A stretch of DNA of 46,564 nucleotides from Anaerolineae bacterium (GTDB taxonomy: Bacteria > Chloroflexota > Anaerolineae > Aggregatilineales > Phototrophicaceae), in the NCBI GenBank assembly GCA_022843385.1, contig JALHNT010000056.1, forward strand, positions 1 to 46,564. The letters are read 5' to 3'. Made by a program: the position numbers and the translations under genes. Below are positions 1 to 8,225 of the stretch, piece after piece (within the stretch, counting starts at the first letter, position 1; each line of letters begins with the position of its first letter). Under the pieces are notes generated by a model. It was not told the origin of the DNA and ran no database searches. It saw nothing but the letters and a program-made list of their open reading frames with translations.

Positions 1-116
1 CTGTTGAGGCGCTAGGGCGGACTAAGGACACGCGAGCCATACCCGCTTTGATCGAGCGCCTAGCCGATAAGGATTCCAATGTTCGCCACGCTGCTGTTGA
101 GGCGCTAGTGGGCTGA
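1..116 (+). CDS. 3' end of a HEAT-repeat protein (partial, cut by window edge)
   Basis: An open frame runs in from the left edge (codons from base 3) and stops at TGA 114-116. It encodes one and a half HEAT units of the type EALGRTKDTRAIPALIER, ending EALVG. Bases 1-108 are identical to 836-943 inside the next gene, so this is a very recent duplicate of part of that gene, or the tail of a tandem paralogue. The frame ends mid-helix without the capping repeat that closes the next gene, which suggests truncation. The start and most of the gene lie outside the window. HEAT repeats form protein-binding solenoids; no specific function can be assigned. Confidence 0.6.
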   Translation, partial: VEALGRTKDTRAIPALIERLADKDSNVRHAAVEALVG

Positions 117-129
117 CCGCCGTGATTTG

Positions 130-1197
130 ATGACTGAACCTCATGATAACAGCGTGAAAATAGAGGTTGTGACCCGTCAATTCACGATAGTCGTCCCACT
201 AGGGCAGATCGAGGATACGCGAGCCGTACCCGCTTTGATCGAGCGCCTAGCTGATGAGGAGGATTGGGATATTTGCGATGGTGTTGCTAAGGCGCTAGTT
301 CAGATTGGAGAAGCAGCCGTACCCGCTTTGACCGAGTGCCTAACCGATCAGAATTCCGACGTTCGCAGCGCTGCTGCTAAGGCGCTAGTTCAGATTGGAG
401 AAGCAGCCGTACCCGCTTTGATCGAGTGCCTAACCGATCAGAATTCCAACGTTCGCCGTGTTGCTGCTCAGGCGCTAGGGGCGATCAGGGATACACGAGC
501 CGTAACTGCTTTGATCGAGCGCCTAACCGATCAGAATTCCGGCGTTCGCCGTGCTGCTGTTGAGGCGCTAGGGCAGATCGAGGATACGCGAGCCGTACCC
601 GCGTTGATCGAGCGCTTAGCCGATGAGGATTCCGGCGTTCTCCGCGTTGCTGTTTGGGCGCTAGGGGCGATCAAGGATACACGAGCCGTAACTGCTTTGA
701 TCGAGCGCTTAGCCGATGAAGATTCCGGCGTTCTCCGCGTTGCTGTTTGGGCGCTAGGGGCGATCAAGGATACACGAGCCGTAACTGCTTTGATCGAGCG
801 CCTAGCCGATAAGGATTCCAATGTTCGCCGCGTTGCTGTTGAGGCGCTAGGGCGGACTAAGGACACGCGAGCCATACCCGCTTTGATCGAGCGCCTAGCC
901 GATAAGGATTCCAATGTTCGCCACGCTGCTGTTGAGGCGCTAGGGCAGATCGAGGATACGCGAGCCGTACCCGCTTTGATCGAGCGCCTAGCCGATAAGG
1001 ATTCCAATGTTCGCCACGCTGCTGTTGAGGCGCTAGGGCAGATCGAGGATACGCGAGCCGTACCCGCTTTGATCGAGCGCTTAGCCGATGCGAATTCCGA
1101 TGTTCGTCAGCTTGCTGCTGAGGCGCTCAGGAATATCGGCACACCCGAGGCGCGGGCAGCCGTCCACGCATGGCGCAAGCGATCCAGGTACGAATGA
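130..1197 (+). CDS. HEAT-repeat (PBS lyase-like) protein
   Basis: About 355 residues, consisting almost entirely of some ten 31-residue HEAT units with the pattern PALIERLAD.xSxVRxxAVEALG.I.DTRAV, preceded by about 25 residues without repeats (TEPHDNSVKIEVV). The last unit diverges (EALRNIGTPEARAAV) and caps the solenoid. Start: ATG at 130, with a TTG immediately before it at 127; no clear ribosome binding site is visible, and the previous HEAT frame stops only 13 bases upstream, so this could be the distal part of a once longer HEAT gene. There is no signal peptide or membrane segment, so it is probably cytoplasmic. The family mediates protein-protein contacts or, in some bacteria, phycobilin lyase activity; the latter is not supported here. 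Several units are almost identical at DNA level. Confidence 0.8.
   Translation: MTEPHDNSVKIEVVTRQFTIVVPLGQIEDTRAVPALIERLADEEDWDICDGVAKALVQIGEAAVPALTECLTDQNSDVRSAAAKALVQIGEAAVPALIECLTDQNSNVRRVAAQALGAIRDTRAVTALIERLTDQNSGVRRAAVEALGQIEDTRAVPALIERLADEDSGVLRVAVWALGAIKDTRAVTALIERLADEDSGVLRVAVWALGAIKDTRAVTALIERLADKDSNVRRVAVEALGRTKDTRAIPALIERLADKDSNVRHAAVEALGQIEDTRAVPALIERLADKDSNVRHAAVEALGQIEDTRAVPALIERLADANSDVRQLAAEALRNIGTPEARAAVHAWRKRSRYE
622..1086 (+). repeat. Tandem 93-bp direct repeats inside the HEAT gene
   Basis: Consecutive 93-bp units (31 codons) are nearly identical at nucleotide level. Units 622-714 and 715-807 differ at very few bases. Units 901-993 and 994-1086 appear to differ at one base. 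Silent positions are conserved, which points to recent tandem duplication or gene conversion rather than selection on the protein alone. Confidence 0.85.
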
Positions 1198-1934
1198 TCT
1201 TTCTCTACTGATTGTCTAACTCGCGCAGCCCCCTACTTTCTGAGGGCTTGACGCTATAGCCTTTTTGTTCTAAACTAGGGTTGTGGATGAGCCTGGCTTG
1301 TCCACGCTGCACCTTAACAAGCGCATACCCTCACTGCCACAAGCATCCCTGCCACTGCCGCCGCCGCCACAGGGCAGTCGTCAGTCGATAGTCGGTGGTC
1401 GATAGACTGAAAGCTGACGGCTGACGGCTGAAAGCTATTCTGCACAACCTGCAAAAAGGGCAGTGCCGCATTTGCAGAATTTTCCGCAGATTGACTCAGT
1501 TTTCGCTCTGTGTTCTCTGTGTCCTCTGTGTTGGTTTTTCTGTCGGTATGTCGTCCGACGACGACGACACAAAACTGGAGTTACACAAGATTCGCGAATC
1601 GAAATATAGACTGATGCGAATCTGACGAATCTGACGAATTTTGTGAATCAACGGTCTGAAACCGGTCGTATTAACACTGGCGCATCTCTCCCGTCGTTGT
1701 GCCACCGCAAATTCCGTTCCGCCGGCGGCGAACAAGCAGGGTGGAGGATCAGCTCAATACATGAACCGCCCGTCACTCATAATCTGGCGATCATCGACCC
1801 ACACGCTCATTCGCTCTTTGCATCAGGTAGGGTGAGGGGTGAATGAGATGATTTCAGCCGGTCTAGGCATGGTCAGGGCACTCCGATAAAATGAGCGAGT
1901 TTCTCGTCAACAGCATTCGTGGAGTGGAGAACCT
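1198..1934. repeat. Non-coding stretch made of several short dispersed-type repeats
   Basis: No convincing gene lies in these 737 bases. The segment holds a heptamer array (CTGAMRG, four units, 1407-1434), a GTCGATAGTCGG motif that recurs near 7493, a pyrimidine-rich run built on TCTGTG/CTCTGTG (about 1506-1535), and TCTGACGAA duplications at 1621-1638. Open frames here translate to low-complexity strings such as QRTQRTQS and RQIRQIRI and have no ribosome binding site. I read the region as a collection of intergenic repeats. A promoter for the downstream aminotransferase probably lies near its right end, but no confident boxes were found. Confidence 0.6.
1407..1436 (+). repeat. Heptanucleotide tandem repeat
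   Basis: Four consecutive 7-base units (CTGAAAG, CTGACGG, CTGACGG, CTGAAAG) followed by CT. It lies in the non-coding stretch between the HEAT gene and the aminotransferase gene. Confidence 0.75.
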
Positions 1935-3020
1935 ATGGCAAGCGCAAACCACAAGCGTCTGGTCATCCCCGGCCCGGTGGAAGTTCGCCCGGAGATTCTG
2001 CAAGCGCAGACCGAGTGGATGATCGGTCATCGCACCAAAGCCTTTGAAGAATTGTTTGCCCGGCTGCAAGACAAGCTGCGCCGCGCCTTTTTCACCCAGA
2101 GCCGTGTCTTTGTGCATGGTTCATCCGGCACCGGCATGTGGGAGGGCGCGTCGCGCAACTGCATCCGCGATGGTAAAAAGGCGCTGCATCTGGTGGGCGG
2201 TTCGTTCAGCGAGCGCTGGGCGGAAATCAGCCAGTTGAACGGCAAACAGATCGATGTCATCAACGTCGAGTGGGGGCAGCCGCATAGACCGGAGATGGTG
2301 GCCGAGGCGCTGAAGAAAGAGACTTATGACGCGGTGTGCGTCGTCCATAACGAGACCAGCACCGGCGTCACCAACCCGATCAAGGACATCGCCGCCGTCG
2401 TCCGGCCTTACGAGGATACGCTGCTGCTGGTCGATAGCGTCAGCGGCTTCCTGGGGGCGGAGCTGCGGGTGGATGAATGGGGGCTGGATATGGCGCTGAC
2501 CTCGTCGCAGAAAGCCTTCGCGCTGCCGCCGGGGCTGGCCTTCGCCGCCATCAGCGACCGGGTGCTGGAACGGGCCAAGCAGGTGAGCAATCGTGGCTAC
2601 TACTTCGACTTCGTCGAGATCGAAGCCAGCCTGAAGAAGAACAACACCCCGGCCACCCCGCCGGTGTCGCTGATGTTCGCCGCTGATAAGCAGTTGGATG
2701 ATGTGATGGCCGAGACAGTGGAGAAGCGCTGGGCGCGTCACCTTCAGATGCGTGAGATGACGACCACCTGGGCTGAAGCGCGCGAGTTCGGCGTATTCGC
2801 CGCCAAAGGCTACTGGTCGCCCACCATCACCTGTGTCGCCAACGGTCGCAATATCAATGTTGATGATATGGCGAAGTTCATGGGCGGCAAGGGCTTCTCG
2901 ATGGACAAGGGCTACGGCAAGATCAAGGGCAAGACCTTCCGCATCGCGCACATGGGTGACATGCAGCCGACCGAGCTGGAGACGATTCTGGCCGGGCTGG
3001 ATGAATTCATCGGTCAGTGA
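1935..3020 (+). CDS. Class V aminotransferase (alanine-glyoxylate / serine-pyruvate type)
   Basis: 361 residues, normal length for the PLP-dependent class V family that includes serine-pyruvate and alanine-glyoxylate aminotransferases. The N-terminus has the family signature IPGPVEVRPEIL followed by GHRTKAFEEL. The phosphate-binding loop GSSGTG is at 62-67, the ring-contacting Asp is D167 in LLVDSVSG, and the Schiff-base lysine is K193 in SSQKAFALPPG. The family transfers amino groups between amino acids and 2-oxo acids in the cytosol; the substrate (glyoxylate, phosphoglycolate salvage or related) cannot be read from sequence. Start: ATG 1935, preceded by a purine-rich GGAGTGGAGAA. It is a single gene, convergent with the solute-binding protein gene across a strong hairpin. 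Confidence 0.9.
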   Translation: MASANHKRLVIPGPVEVRPEILQAQTEWMIGHRTKAFEELFARLQDKLRRAFFTQSRVFVHGSSGTGMWEGASRNCIRDGKKALHLVGGSFSERWAEISQLNGKQIDVINVEWGQPHRPEMVAEALKKETYDAVCVVHNETSTGVTNPIKDIAAVVRPYEDTLLLVDSVSGFLGAELRVDEWGLDMALTSSQKAFALPPGLAFAAISDRVLERAKQVSNRGYYFDFVEIEASLKKNNTPATPPVSLMFAADKQLDDVMAETVEKRWARHLQMREMTTTWAEAREFGVFAAKGYWSPTITCVANGRNINVDDMAKFMGGKGFSMDKGYGKIKGKTFRIAHMGDMQPTELETILAGLDEFIGQ

Positions 3021-3074
3021 GACTGGCAGGCTGATCGAATGGGCTTCGATGAAGTGATCCGATCAGCCGGTGAT

Positions 3075-3100
3075 CCCCTGCAGTCCTCGGACTGCAGGGG
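3075..3100. terminator. Palindromic hairpin between convergent genes
   Basis: A perfect 12-base inverted repeat (CCCCTGCAGTCC and GGACTGCAGGGG) separated by two bases lies between two genes whose 3' ends face each other. No T-run follows on either strand, so termination is inferred from position and stem strength. Confidence 0.55.
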
Positions 3101-3116
3101 TGATTACAGAAGCGGC

Positions 3117-4781
3117 TCAGTCGCCCAATCCCCAGCCAATCAACTGATCGCGTGTGAAGCCCCACTGACCGATGAAGGCATCGGTCACACGCGGATTCAA
3201 CACATGGACCTGCGGTGAACTGACCATCCAGTCGTAGGCCACGTCTTCCATCGCGATGCGCTGGACTTCACGATAGATGCGGCTGCGTTCCGCCACATCA
3301 CAACCGGGAACCTGACGACCTTCGTCCAGCAGGCGATCCATCTCCGGATTGACATAAGCGGCCAGGTTGAAGCCGCCACCCCCCAGCACGATGTTCCGGC
3401 TGTAGAGCAGGCTGTAGGCTGTGGCATCGACCTGAGCGCCACCGCCAAAGCTGACCACTGTCAGATCGTATTTGCCCGGCAGCAGTACATTGGTCAGATA
3501 AGCGCTCCATTCCTGCTGCACCAGATTGATCTTGATGCCGATCTGCCCCAACTGATCCTGCATGATGAGGGCGGCGTTGGGGAAGAGTTCGAGGATATTG
3601 CTGTAGATCAGGTCAACTTCAAATTCGAGACCATCCTTATCGCGGACGCCATTGCCATTGCTATCGACCCAACCGGCTTCTTCCAGCAATTCGGCGGCGC
3701 GTTCCGGGTTGTATTCATAATAGGGCAGATCGGAGAAGTTGTAAGCGCCATAAAAGGCCGGGGTGATCGGGCCAGTCAGCGGCACACTGCCAGCGCTGTC
3801 GCCCAGCGTCAGGGCGACATCCAGCTTGTTATAGCCCATCGCCACCGCCTGACGGACGCGCTTATCGGCGAAGAATTTATTCGGAACCAGTTCCACCGGG
3901 TTGCCATCGGCATCATAGGCATTCTGCGGATTTTCTGAGTCCTGGTAATTCATAATGGCGAAGGGAGCGATGTTGGCGGGGTACTGGAAGACCGAGAAAG
4001 CGCTGGGATCAGCCAACTGGGCGAACAGATCGGGCAGCATAAAGGCATAATCAATTGTGTTGGTTTCCAGCGCCTGCGGGATGGTGGTGGAATCGGCGAT
4101 GATACGATAGAGCAGGTTGGGGATTTTGGGTGTTCCGGCGTAATAACTGGGATTGGCCGTCAACCGGACGAATTCACCAGCGCTGCGCTCGGCAAACTGG
4201 TACGGGCCGCTGACCACAGACGGTGCCAGGTTATTGGGGTTAGTCATGAAGTCGCTGAAATCGGCGGCATACAGGTGCGACGGCAGCGGCACCAGATTGC
4301 CCAGCCCGGTCAGGTCGCCGAAGACAGTGCAATCCACCTGTTTCAACACAACGTTGAAGGTCTTGTCGTCAATGATGTCGACCGACTCAACCGCGGCGAA
4401 GCTCCCCTTGTGAGGCGATTCAACCTGATCAGAGAGGATGGCGTCATAGGTGAACTTGACATCCTTGGAGGTGATGGGCGTGCCATCGCTCCAGTTGGCA
4501 TCCGGACGAATGGTGAAGGTATAGGTTTTTCCATCCTCGGAAACTTCCCAGCTTGTCAGATCAGGTTCGGGGATGGCGGTATCCGGGTTCAATTGATACA
4601 AGCCGGAAAACAGCGAATTAATGACCGCAAAGGAATTGCTATCGGTGACCAGCGCCCGGTTGAGGGTAGAGATATCACCGCCGGCTAACGACCAGATGAG
4701 CGTATCGGAACTCTGGGCGCTGGCAGCGGTCATCGTCACCAATGAGAGCGCCAGCAAGACCACTAACATAATCCGTTTCAT
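3117..4781 (-). CDS. ABC transporter substrate-binding protein, family 5 (peptide/nickel type)
   Basis: 554 residues beginning MKRIMLVVLLALSLV, a Sec signal peptide cleaved near ASAQS; no lipobox cysteine, so a secreted or wall-associated receptor rather than a lipoprotein. The mature protein follows the SBP_bac_5 pattern: TLIWSLAGGDISTLNRALV, GLYQLNPDTAIPEPDL, SWEVSEDGKTYTFTIRPDA with WSDGTPITSKDV, and KRVRQAVAMGYNK. Family members capture oligopeptides, nickel or other small solutes for an ABC importer. No permease or ATPase gene adjoins it, so its transporter must be elsewhere. Start: ATG at 4781, with AAAGGA about ten bases upstream; a TTG two codons earlier is less likely. The ligand is unknown. 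Confidence 0.9.
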   Translation of the reverse strand: MKRIMLVVLLALSLVTMTAASAQSSDTLIWSLAGGDISTLNRALVTDSNSFAVINSLFSGLYQLNPDTAIPEPDLTSWEVSEDGKTYTFTIRPDANWSDGTPITSKDVKFTYDAILSDQVESPHKGSFAAVESVDIIDDKTFNVVLKQVDCTVFGDLTGLGNLVPLPSHLYAADFSDFMTNPNNLAPSVVSGPYQFAERSAGEFVRLTANPSYYAGTPKIPNLLYRIIADSTTIPQALETNTIDYAFMLPDLFAQLADPSAFSVFQYPANIAPFAIMNYQDSENPQNAYDADGNPVELVPNKFFADKRVRQAVAMGYNKLDVALTLGDSAGSVPLTGPITPAFYGAYNFSDLPYYEYNPERAAELLEEAGWVDSNGNGVRDKDGLEFEVDLIYSNILELFPNAALIMQDQLGQIGIKINLVQQEWSAYLTNVLLPGKYDLTVVSFGGGAQVDATAYSLLYSRNIVLGGGGFNLAAYVNPEMDRLLDEGRQVPGCDVAERSRIYREVQRIAMEDVAYDWMVSSPQVHVLNPRVTDAFIGQWGFTRDQLIGWGLGD

Positions 4782-5042
4782 CAACAACCAGTCCTTTCAT
4801 CAAACAAGGGCAATAAACGAACGATACCGCACCAGACAGCAGCATATCTCAACAATAAGTAACGATACCGGACAAACGGAAATCGGCATAACTGTACAAA
4901 TTTCCCGTAATCTTCGCAACAATTGCCTCTGTGTTTCCGGTTCATGATTCGAAAGTCCGAGAGGTCGTACGATGCTGTTGTTTACCGAAATGACCAGCCG
5001 CCACTCCAGATACAGAGGTATCCGCCGAGCAGGGTTGTCTGC

Positions 5043-5048
5043 TACAAT
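5043..5048 (+). promoter_or_regulatory. Candidate -10 box placed for a leaderless transcript
   Basis: TACAAT ends nine bases before the ATG at 5057, and no Shine-Dalgarno sequence precedes that ATG. If used, transcription would begin at or next to the start codon. No good -35 element was seen. Confidence 0.3.
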
Positions 5049-5056
5049 CCCGCCTC

Positions 5057-7483
5057 ATGAGACGACTTATCCGCTGGATCGACCCCGGTCTGCTGCTCAC
5101 GCTGGCGCTGTGTGCGCTGACAGTCTGGCCGCTGCCGCTGCGCCCCGGCCTGCCCAACGGCGATGATGTGCTGTATCACGTTCACCGGGCGGCGGAGATG
5201 GATCGTGCCTGGTCGCATGGGGTGCTGTTCCCGCGCTGGGCCGAACACTTCTACACCGGTTACGGCGCACCGGTCTTTCATTACTACGCCAGCTTCACCT
5301 ATTATGCGACCAGCCTGCTGATGCGGGTCTTCACTCTGAATCCGGTGGACGCGCTGCGGCTGCTGATCGCGCTGTTGCTGCTGCTCAGTGGTGCCGGGAT
5401 GTACGGCTTCATGCGCGCCTACGGTGGGCGGGCGGGCGGGGTGCTGGCGGCACTGGCATATGTTTACAGCCCGTATATCCTGTTCACCGAACCCTACTCG
5501 CGCGGTGCCTACCCGGAGATGCTGGCCTTCGCCCTGTTCCCCTGCATCCTGTGGAGCTATCGGGCGCTGGTCGAACGGGGCGGCGCGGTGGCTTTCATCC
5601 GGGCGGCGCTGCTGGGCGGGCTGCTCATCCTCACCCACAATCTGATGGCGCTGGTGCTGACTGGACTGCTGGGGGCGTGGCTGGTCTGGCAGATCATCAC
5701 GGTGCGTCCGCGCGGCGCTGGGCTGGCGCTGCTGGCGTTGGCCTTGAGTCTGGGGCTGACCGCATACTTCTGGATACCGGTGGTCAGCGAGGGACAGGCG
5801 GTCAAGCTGGCGAATCTGGTGGGCGTGGCCGAGCTGAATTATCGCAACTTCTTCGTCCCCGATCGGCATCTGTTCGCCGCCAATCCACGCCTGGATGCCG
5901 GGGCGTTCAATGGGCTGGAGCATCAACTGAACCTCGGTCTGGCGCAATGGCTGCTGGCGCTGACGGGAGGGGTGGGCGCGGGAGTGGTGTGGCTCAAACG
6001 TAAACCTCACCCCCCAGCCCCCTCTCCAATGGATTGGAGAGGGGGAGTCGAGCCAAGCGAGATGGGGGTGAGGTTTACGGATAGATCCTTAGCACTTCGC
6101 ACTTTCAACTCATCCAGCGCCAACCTGCTCTTCTTCGCCTTGGCCTCGCTCGTCCTGATCGTGCTGATGCTCCCGCTAGGGCAGGGCATCTGGGGGGCGC
6201 TGGCTCCGCTGGCCTTCCTGCAATTCCCCTGGCGCTTCCTCGGACCGGCAGCCTTATGTCTGGCGGTGCTGGTCGGGATGAATGCGATCTGGCTGGAACG
6301 GCTGCCGCGTTGGGGCGGCTGGCTGGCAGGGGCGCTGCTGACCGGGCTGATCCTGTCGGCGGCACCGCTGCTCTACATCCCGGAGTGGACGAACACGACG
6401 GTGGATACCAGCGTCGCCGCCTATCATGAAGCCGAGCTGAAGGGCTTACAGCGGGCGACTACTTTCTCCAACGAATATCTGCCGCGCAGCGTGTTCGTCG
6501 AGCCGGGGGCGACACCGCGCCTGCTGGCGGATTATGCCGATGGCTATCCGGTGAACAAAGCGCATCTAGAGACGCTGCCGCCGGGGGTGGTGATCGAGCC
6601 GCTGGAACATGGGCCGCAGCACGATGTCTGGCGCGTGACCGCCTCTGACCCCTTCACCTTCGAAGTGCTGACGTATGACTGGGCCGGCTGGCAGGCGGAA
6701 ATCGATGGTCAGCCGGTGCCGATCACGCCCTCCGATCCACACGGGTTAATCACGCTGCCGCTTCCCGCCGGAGAACATATCGTGCGCGTGTTCCTGGGCG
6801 GCACACCCGCCCGCGATCTGGGGAACGCCGTGTCGCTGCTGGCGCTGGCCGGGCTGGCAGCCACAGCGATTGCGATGACGAGGAGAAGCCATACCCCTCA
6901 CCCCCCGCTTCGCAGCCTCTCCAACGGGGCGAACCGCGAGTCGCTGCGCGGACTATACACGGGTGCGCTGGTCACGCTGATCGTGCTGGTCGTCGGGCTG
7001 CGCGAAGACATGTTGTGGGTCAATTCGCCGCCGGGGGAAGCCCTGCTGGCGCAGCACCAAACCGATTTCCGGCTGGGTGAGAGCATCCGGCTGATTGGCT
7101 ACGACCTGAATGGCGACCGATTCCGCCCCGGCGATGAAGTGGAGTTGATGGTGTACTGGTATGCCAGCGCCCCGATCCGCTACGGCTACTCCAGTTTCGT
7201 CCATATCTCCACCGGCGGGCCGCCGCTGGCCCAGGCCGACAAGCTCAACCCGGCGGGGCTGCCCACTGTCACCTGGCCCTCCAGCGGTTTCATTCAGGAT
7301 GTCTATGTCATCACCCTGCCAACCGATATACCCGCCGGGGACTACCGCGTGATGGTCGGCCTGTATACCTGTGATACCCGTCCAGCGGGCGATTGTGGCA
7401 ACGGTGACCGGCTGCTGGTCAGTGATACAGCTGGCGCGGCGCTGGGCGATGTGGTGCCGCTGGCGAGCCTGCGGGTCGAGTAG
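5057..7483 (+). CDS. Multi-spanning membrane protein, 6-pyruvoyl-tetrahydropterin-synthase-related family
   Basis: 808 residues. The N-terminal half has roughly ten or more hydrophobic spans starting at LLLTLALCALTVWPL, with the family-like motifs GDDVLYHVHRAAEMDRAW and FPRWAEHFYTGYGAPVFHYY, which resemble GT-C membrane glycosyltransferase folds. After the membrane part come beta-rich extracellular domains (about 445-585 and 655-808), with another hydrophobic span near 592-612 and one near 636-652. Function is not established for the family; polymer or glycan assembly at the membrane is an inference. Residues about 316-343 (KPHPPAPSPMDWRGG...) derive from a dispersed palindromic repeat inserted in frame, and residues about 613-632 look like a second, degraded insert. 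The gene may be leaderless. Confidence 0.8.
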   Translation: MRRLIRWIDPGLLLTLALCALTVWPLPLRPGLPNGDDVLYHVHRAAEMDRAWSHGVLFPRWAEHFYTGYGAPVFHYYASFTYYATSLLMRVFTLNPVDALRLLIALLLLLSGAGMYGFMRAYGGRAGGVLAALAYVYSPYILFTEPYSRGAYPEMLAFALFPCILWSYRALVERGGAVAFIRAALLGGLLILTHNLMALVLTGLLGAWLVWQIITVRPRGAGLALLALALSLGLTAYFWIPVVSEGQAVKLANLVGVAELNYRNFFVPDRHLFAANPRLDAGAFNGLEHQLNLGLAQWLLALTGGVGAGVVWLKRKPHPPAPSPMDWRGGVEPSEMGVRFTDRSLALRTFNSSSANLLFFALASLVLIVLMLPLGQGIWGALAPLAFLQFPWRFLGPAALCLAVLVGMNAIWLERLPRWGGWLAGALLTGLILSAAPLLYIPEWTNTTVDTSVAAYHEAELKGLQRATTFSNEYLPRSVFVEPGATPRLLADYADGYPVNKAHLETLPPGVVIEPLEHGPQHDVWRVTASDPFTFEVLTYDWAGWQAEIDGQPVPITPSDPHGLITLPLPAGEHIVRVFLGGTPARDLGNAVSLLALAGLAATAIAMTRRSHTPHPPLRSLSNGANRESLRGLYTGALVTLIVLVVGLREDMLWVNSPPGEALLAQHQTDFRLGESIRLIGYDLNGDRFRPGDEVELMVYWYASAPIRYGYSSFVHISTGGPPLAQADKLNPAGLPTVTWPSSGFIQDVYVITLPTDIPAGDYRVMVGLYTCDTRPAGDCGNGDRLLVSDTAGAALGDVVPLASLRVE
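6004..6085. repeat. 82-bp palindromic dispersed repeat, in-frame inside a CDS
   Basis: Its ends are inverted repeats (TAAACCTCACCCCC at 6001-6014 with GGGGGTGAGGTTTA at 6064-6077), and the core contains CCCCTCTCCAAT facing ATTGGAGAGGGG. The segment matches 45200-45281 in inverted orientation without gaps, with five differences in 82 positions. It adds hydrophilic residues between membrane spans of the host protein and keeps the frame open. Confidence 0.85.
6894..6951. repeat. Possible degraded copy of the same repeat type
   Basis: CCCTCACCCCCCGC followed by CCTCTCCAA and GGGGCGAA resembles the 6004-6085 element but is diverged and lacks clean terminal inverted repeats. It translates to the low-complexity stretch HTPHPPLRSLSNGANRES between a hydrophobic span and the next domain. 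Confidence 0.4.
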
Positions 7484-7673
7484 GGGTTCTGCGGTCGATA
7501 GTCGGAAGATTTCATCACCAAGAAGATTTGATTACAGAGTGACTATGGGTTAGTCGCTATCTGGCAATCTACCCTCCAACCTTGTGTTTCAGCGCTTGTC
7601 GCCGGAATGCAGTATTTTGTGGTCATCTCCGTTTAGAAGAATAGATGCGTGAAGCCATCGAAGGAAACGGGAT

Positions 7674-8225
7674 TTGACCGACGAGCGACACCAGATTGAA
7701 GCGGCCCAGCGCAGCCCAGCCGCTTTTCGCCAGTTGTACCGCGACTATCTGCCGCAGGTGTATGCCTATGTCGCCTATCGCATTGGCTCGAAGTGGGATA
7801 CCGAAGATGTGGTCAGTGACATCTGGCTGAAGGTGATCGGCGGAATCAGCCGCTTCCGCTATCAGGGGGAGGGGTCGTTTCGCGCCTGGTTGTTCCGCAT
7901 CGCCTATCACAGTGTCACCGATTACTTCCGCCAGCAGCGCTCTGCCGCTGAACTGGGGCTGGAGGATGTGCCGGAGCTGCACAGCACCGATCTGCCGCCG
8001 GACGAGGCGCTGTCGCGCAAAGAAGAATTCCTGCGGCTGCGTGAACATATTCTGGCGCTTTCGCCGCGCCGCCAGGAAATCCTGACCCTCAAATTCTACG
8101 GCGGGCTACGCAACATCGATATTGCTGCCATCCTGCAACTGGACGAACGAACGGTTGCGTCGCATCTGTGCCGCGCCATCGAGGATCTGCAACAGTGTTA
8201 TCGTCATGAGGCCGAACAATCATGA
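7674..8225 (+). CDS. ECF-type RNA polymerase sigma factor
   Basis: 183 residues, typical ECF length. Region 2 is at about 16-84 (FRQLYRDYLPQVYAYVAYRI, then DTEDVVSDIWLKV and FRAWLFRIAYHSVTDYFRQQ). Region 4 is at about 122-175 (LSPRRQEILTLKFYGGLRN, then IAAILQLDERTVASHLCRAI). It would direct RNA polymerase to a specific set of promoters. The start is TTG at 7674, because the frame is closed just upstream and AAGGA lies nine bases before it. Its stop overlaps the next gene's ATG (ATGA), so the two are translationally coupled; the partner has a membrane anchor and probably acts as its anti-sigma factor or sensor. Confidence 0.9.
   Translation: MTDERHQIEAAQRSPAAFRQLYRDYLPQVYAYVAYRIGSKWDTEDVVSDIWLKVIGGISRFRYQGEGSFRAWLFRIAYHSVTDYFRQQRSAAELGLEDVPELHSTDLPPDEALSRKEEFLRLREHILALSPRRQEILTLKFYGGLRNIDIAAILQLDERTVASHLCRAIEDLQQCYRHEAEQS

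Noticed and set aside
531..1007. Minus-strand repetitive frame (LESLSARRSIKAGTARVS...)
   Set aside because: A by-product of the repeated HEAT codons on the plus strand.
622..1086. CRISPR-like regular repeats
   Set aside because: The 93-bp periodicity has no spacers and is the HEAT repeat unit of a coding gene.
1496..1735. Minus-strand ORF of 79 codons
   Set aside because: Encodes low-complexity strings from the intergenic repeats, with no ribosome binding site.
5042..6010. Long minus-strand frame (322 codons) opposite the membrane protein gene
   Set aside because: Its translation is Gln/Arg/His-rich without any family motif and mirrors the codon bias of the plus-strand gene; it is a shadow.
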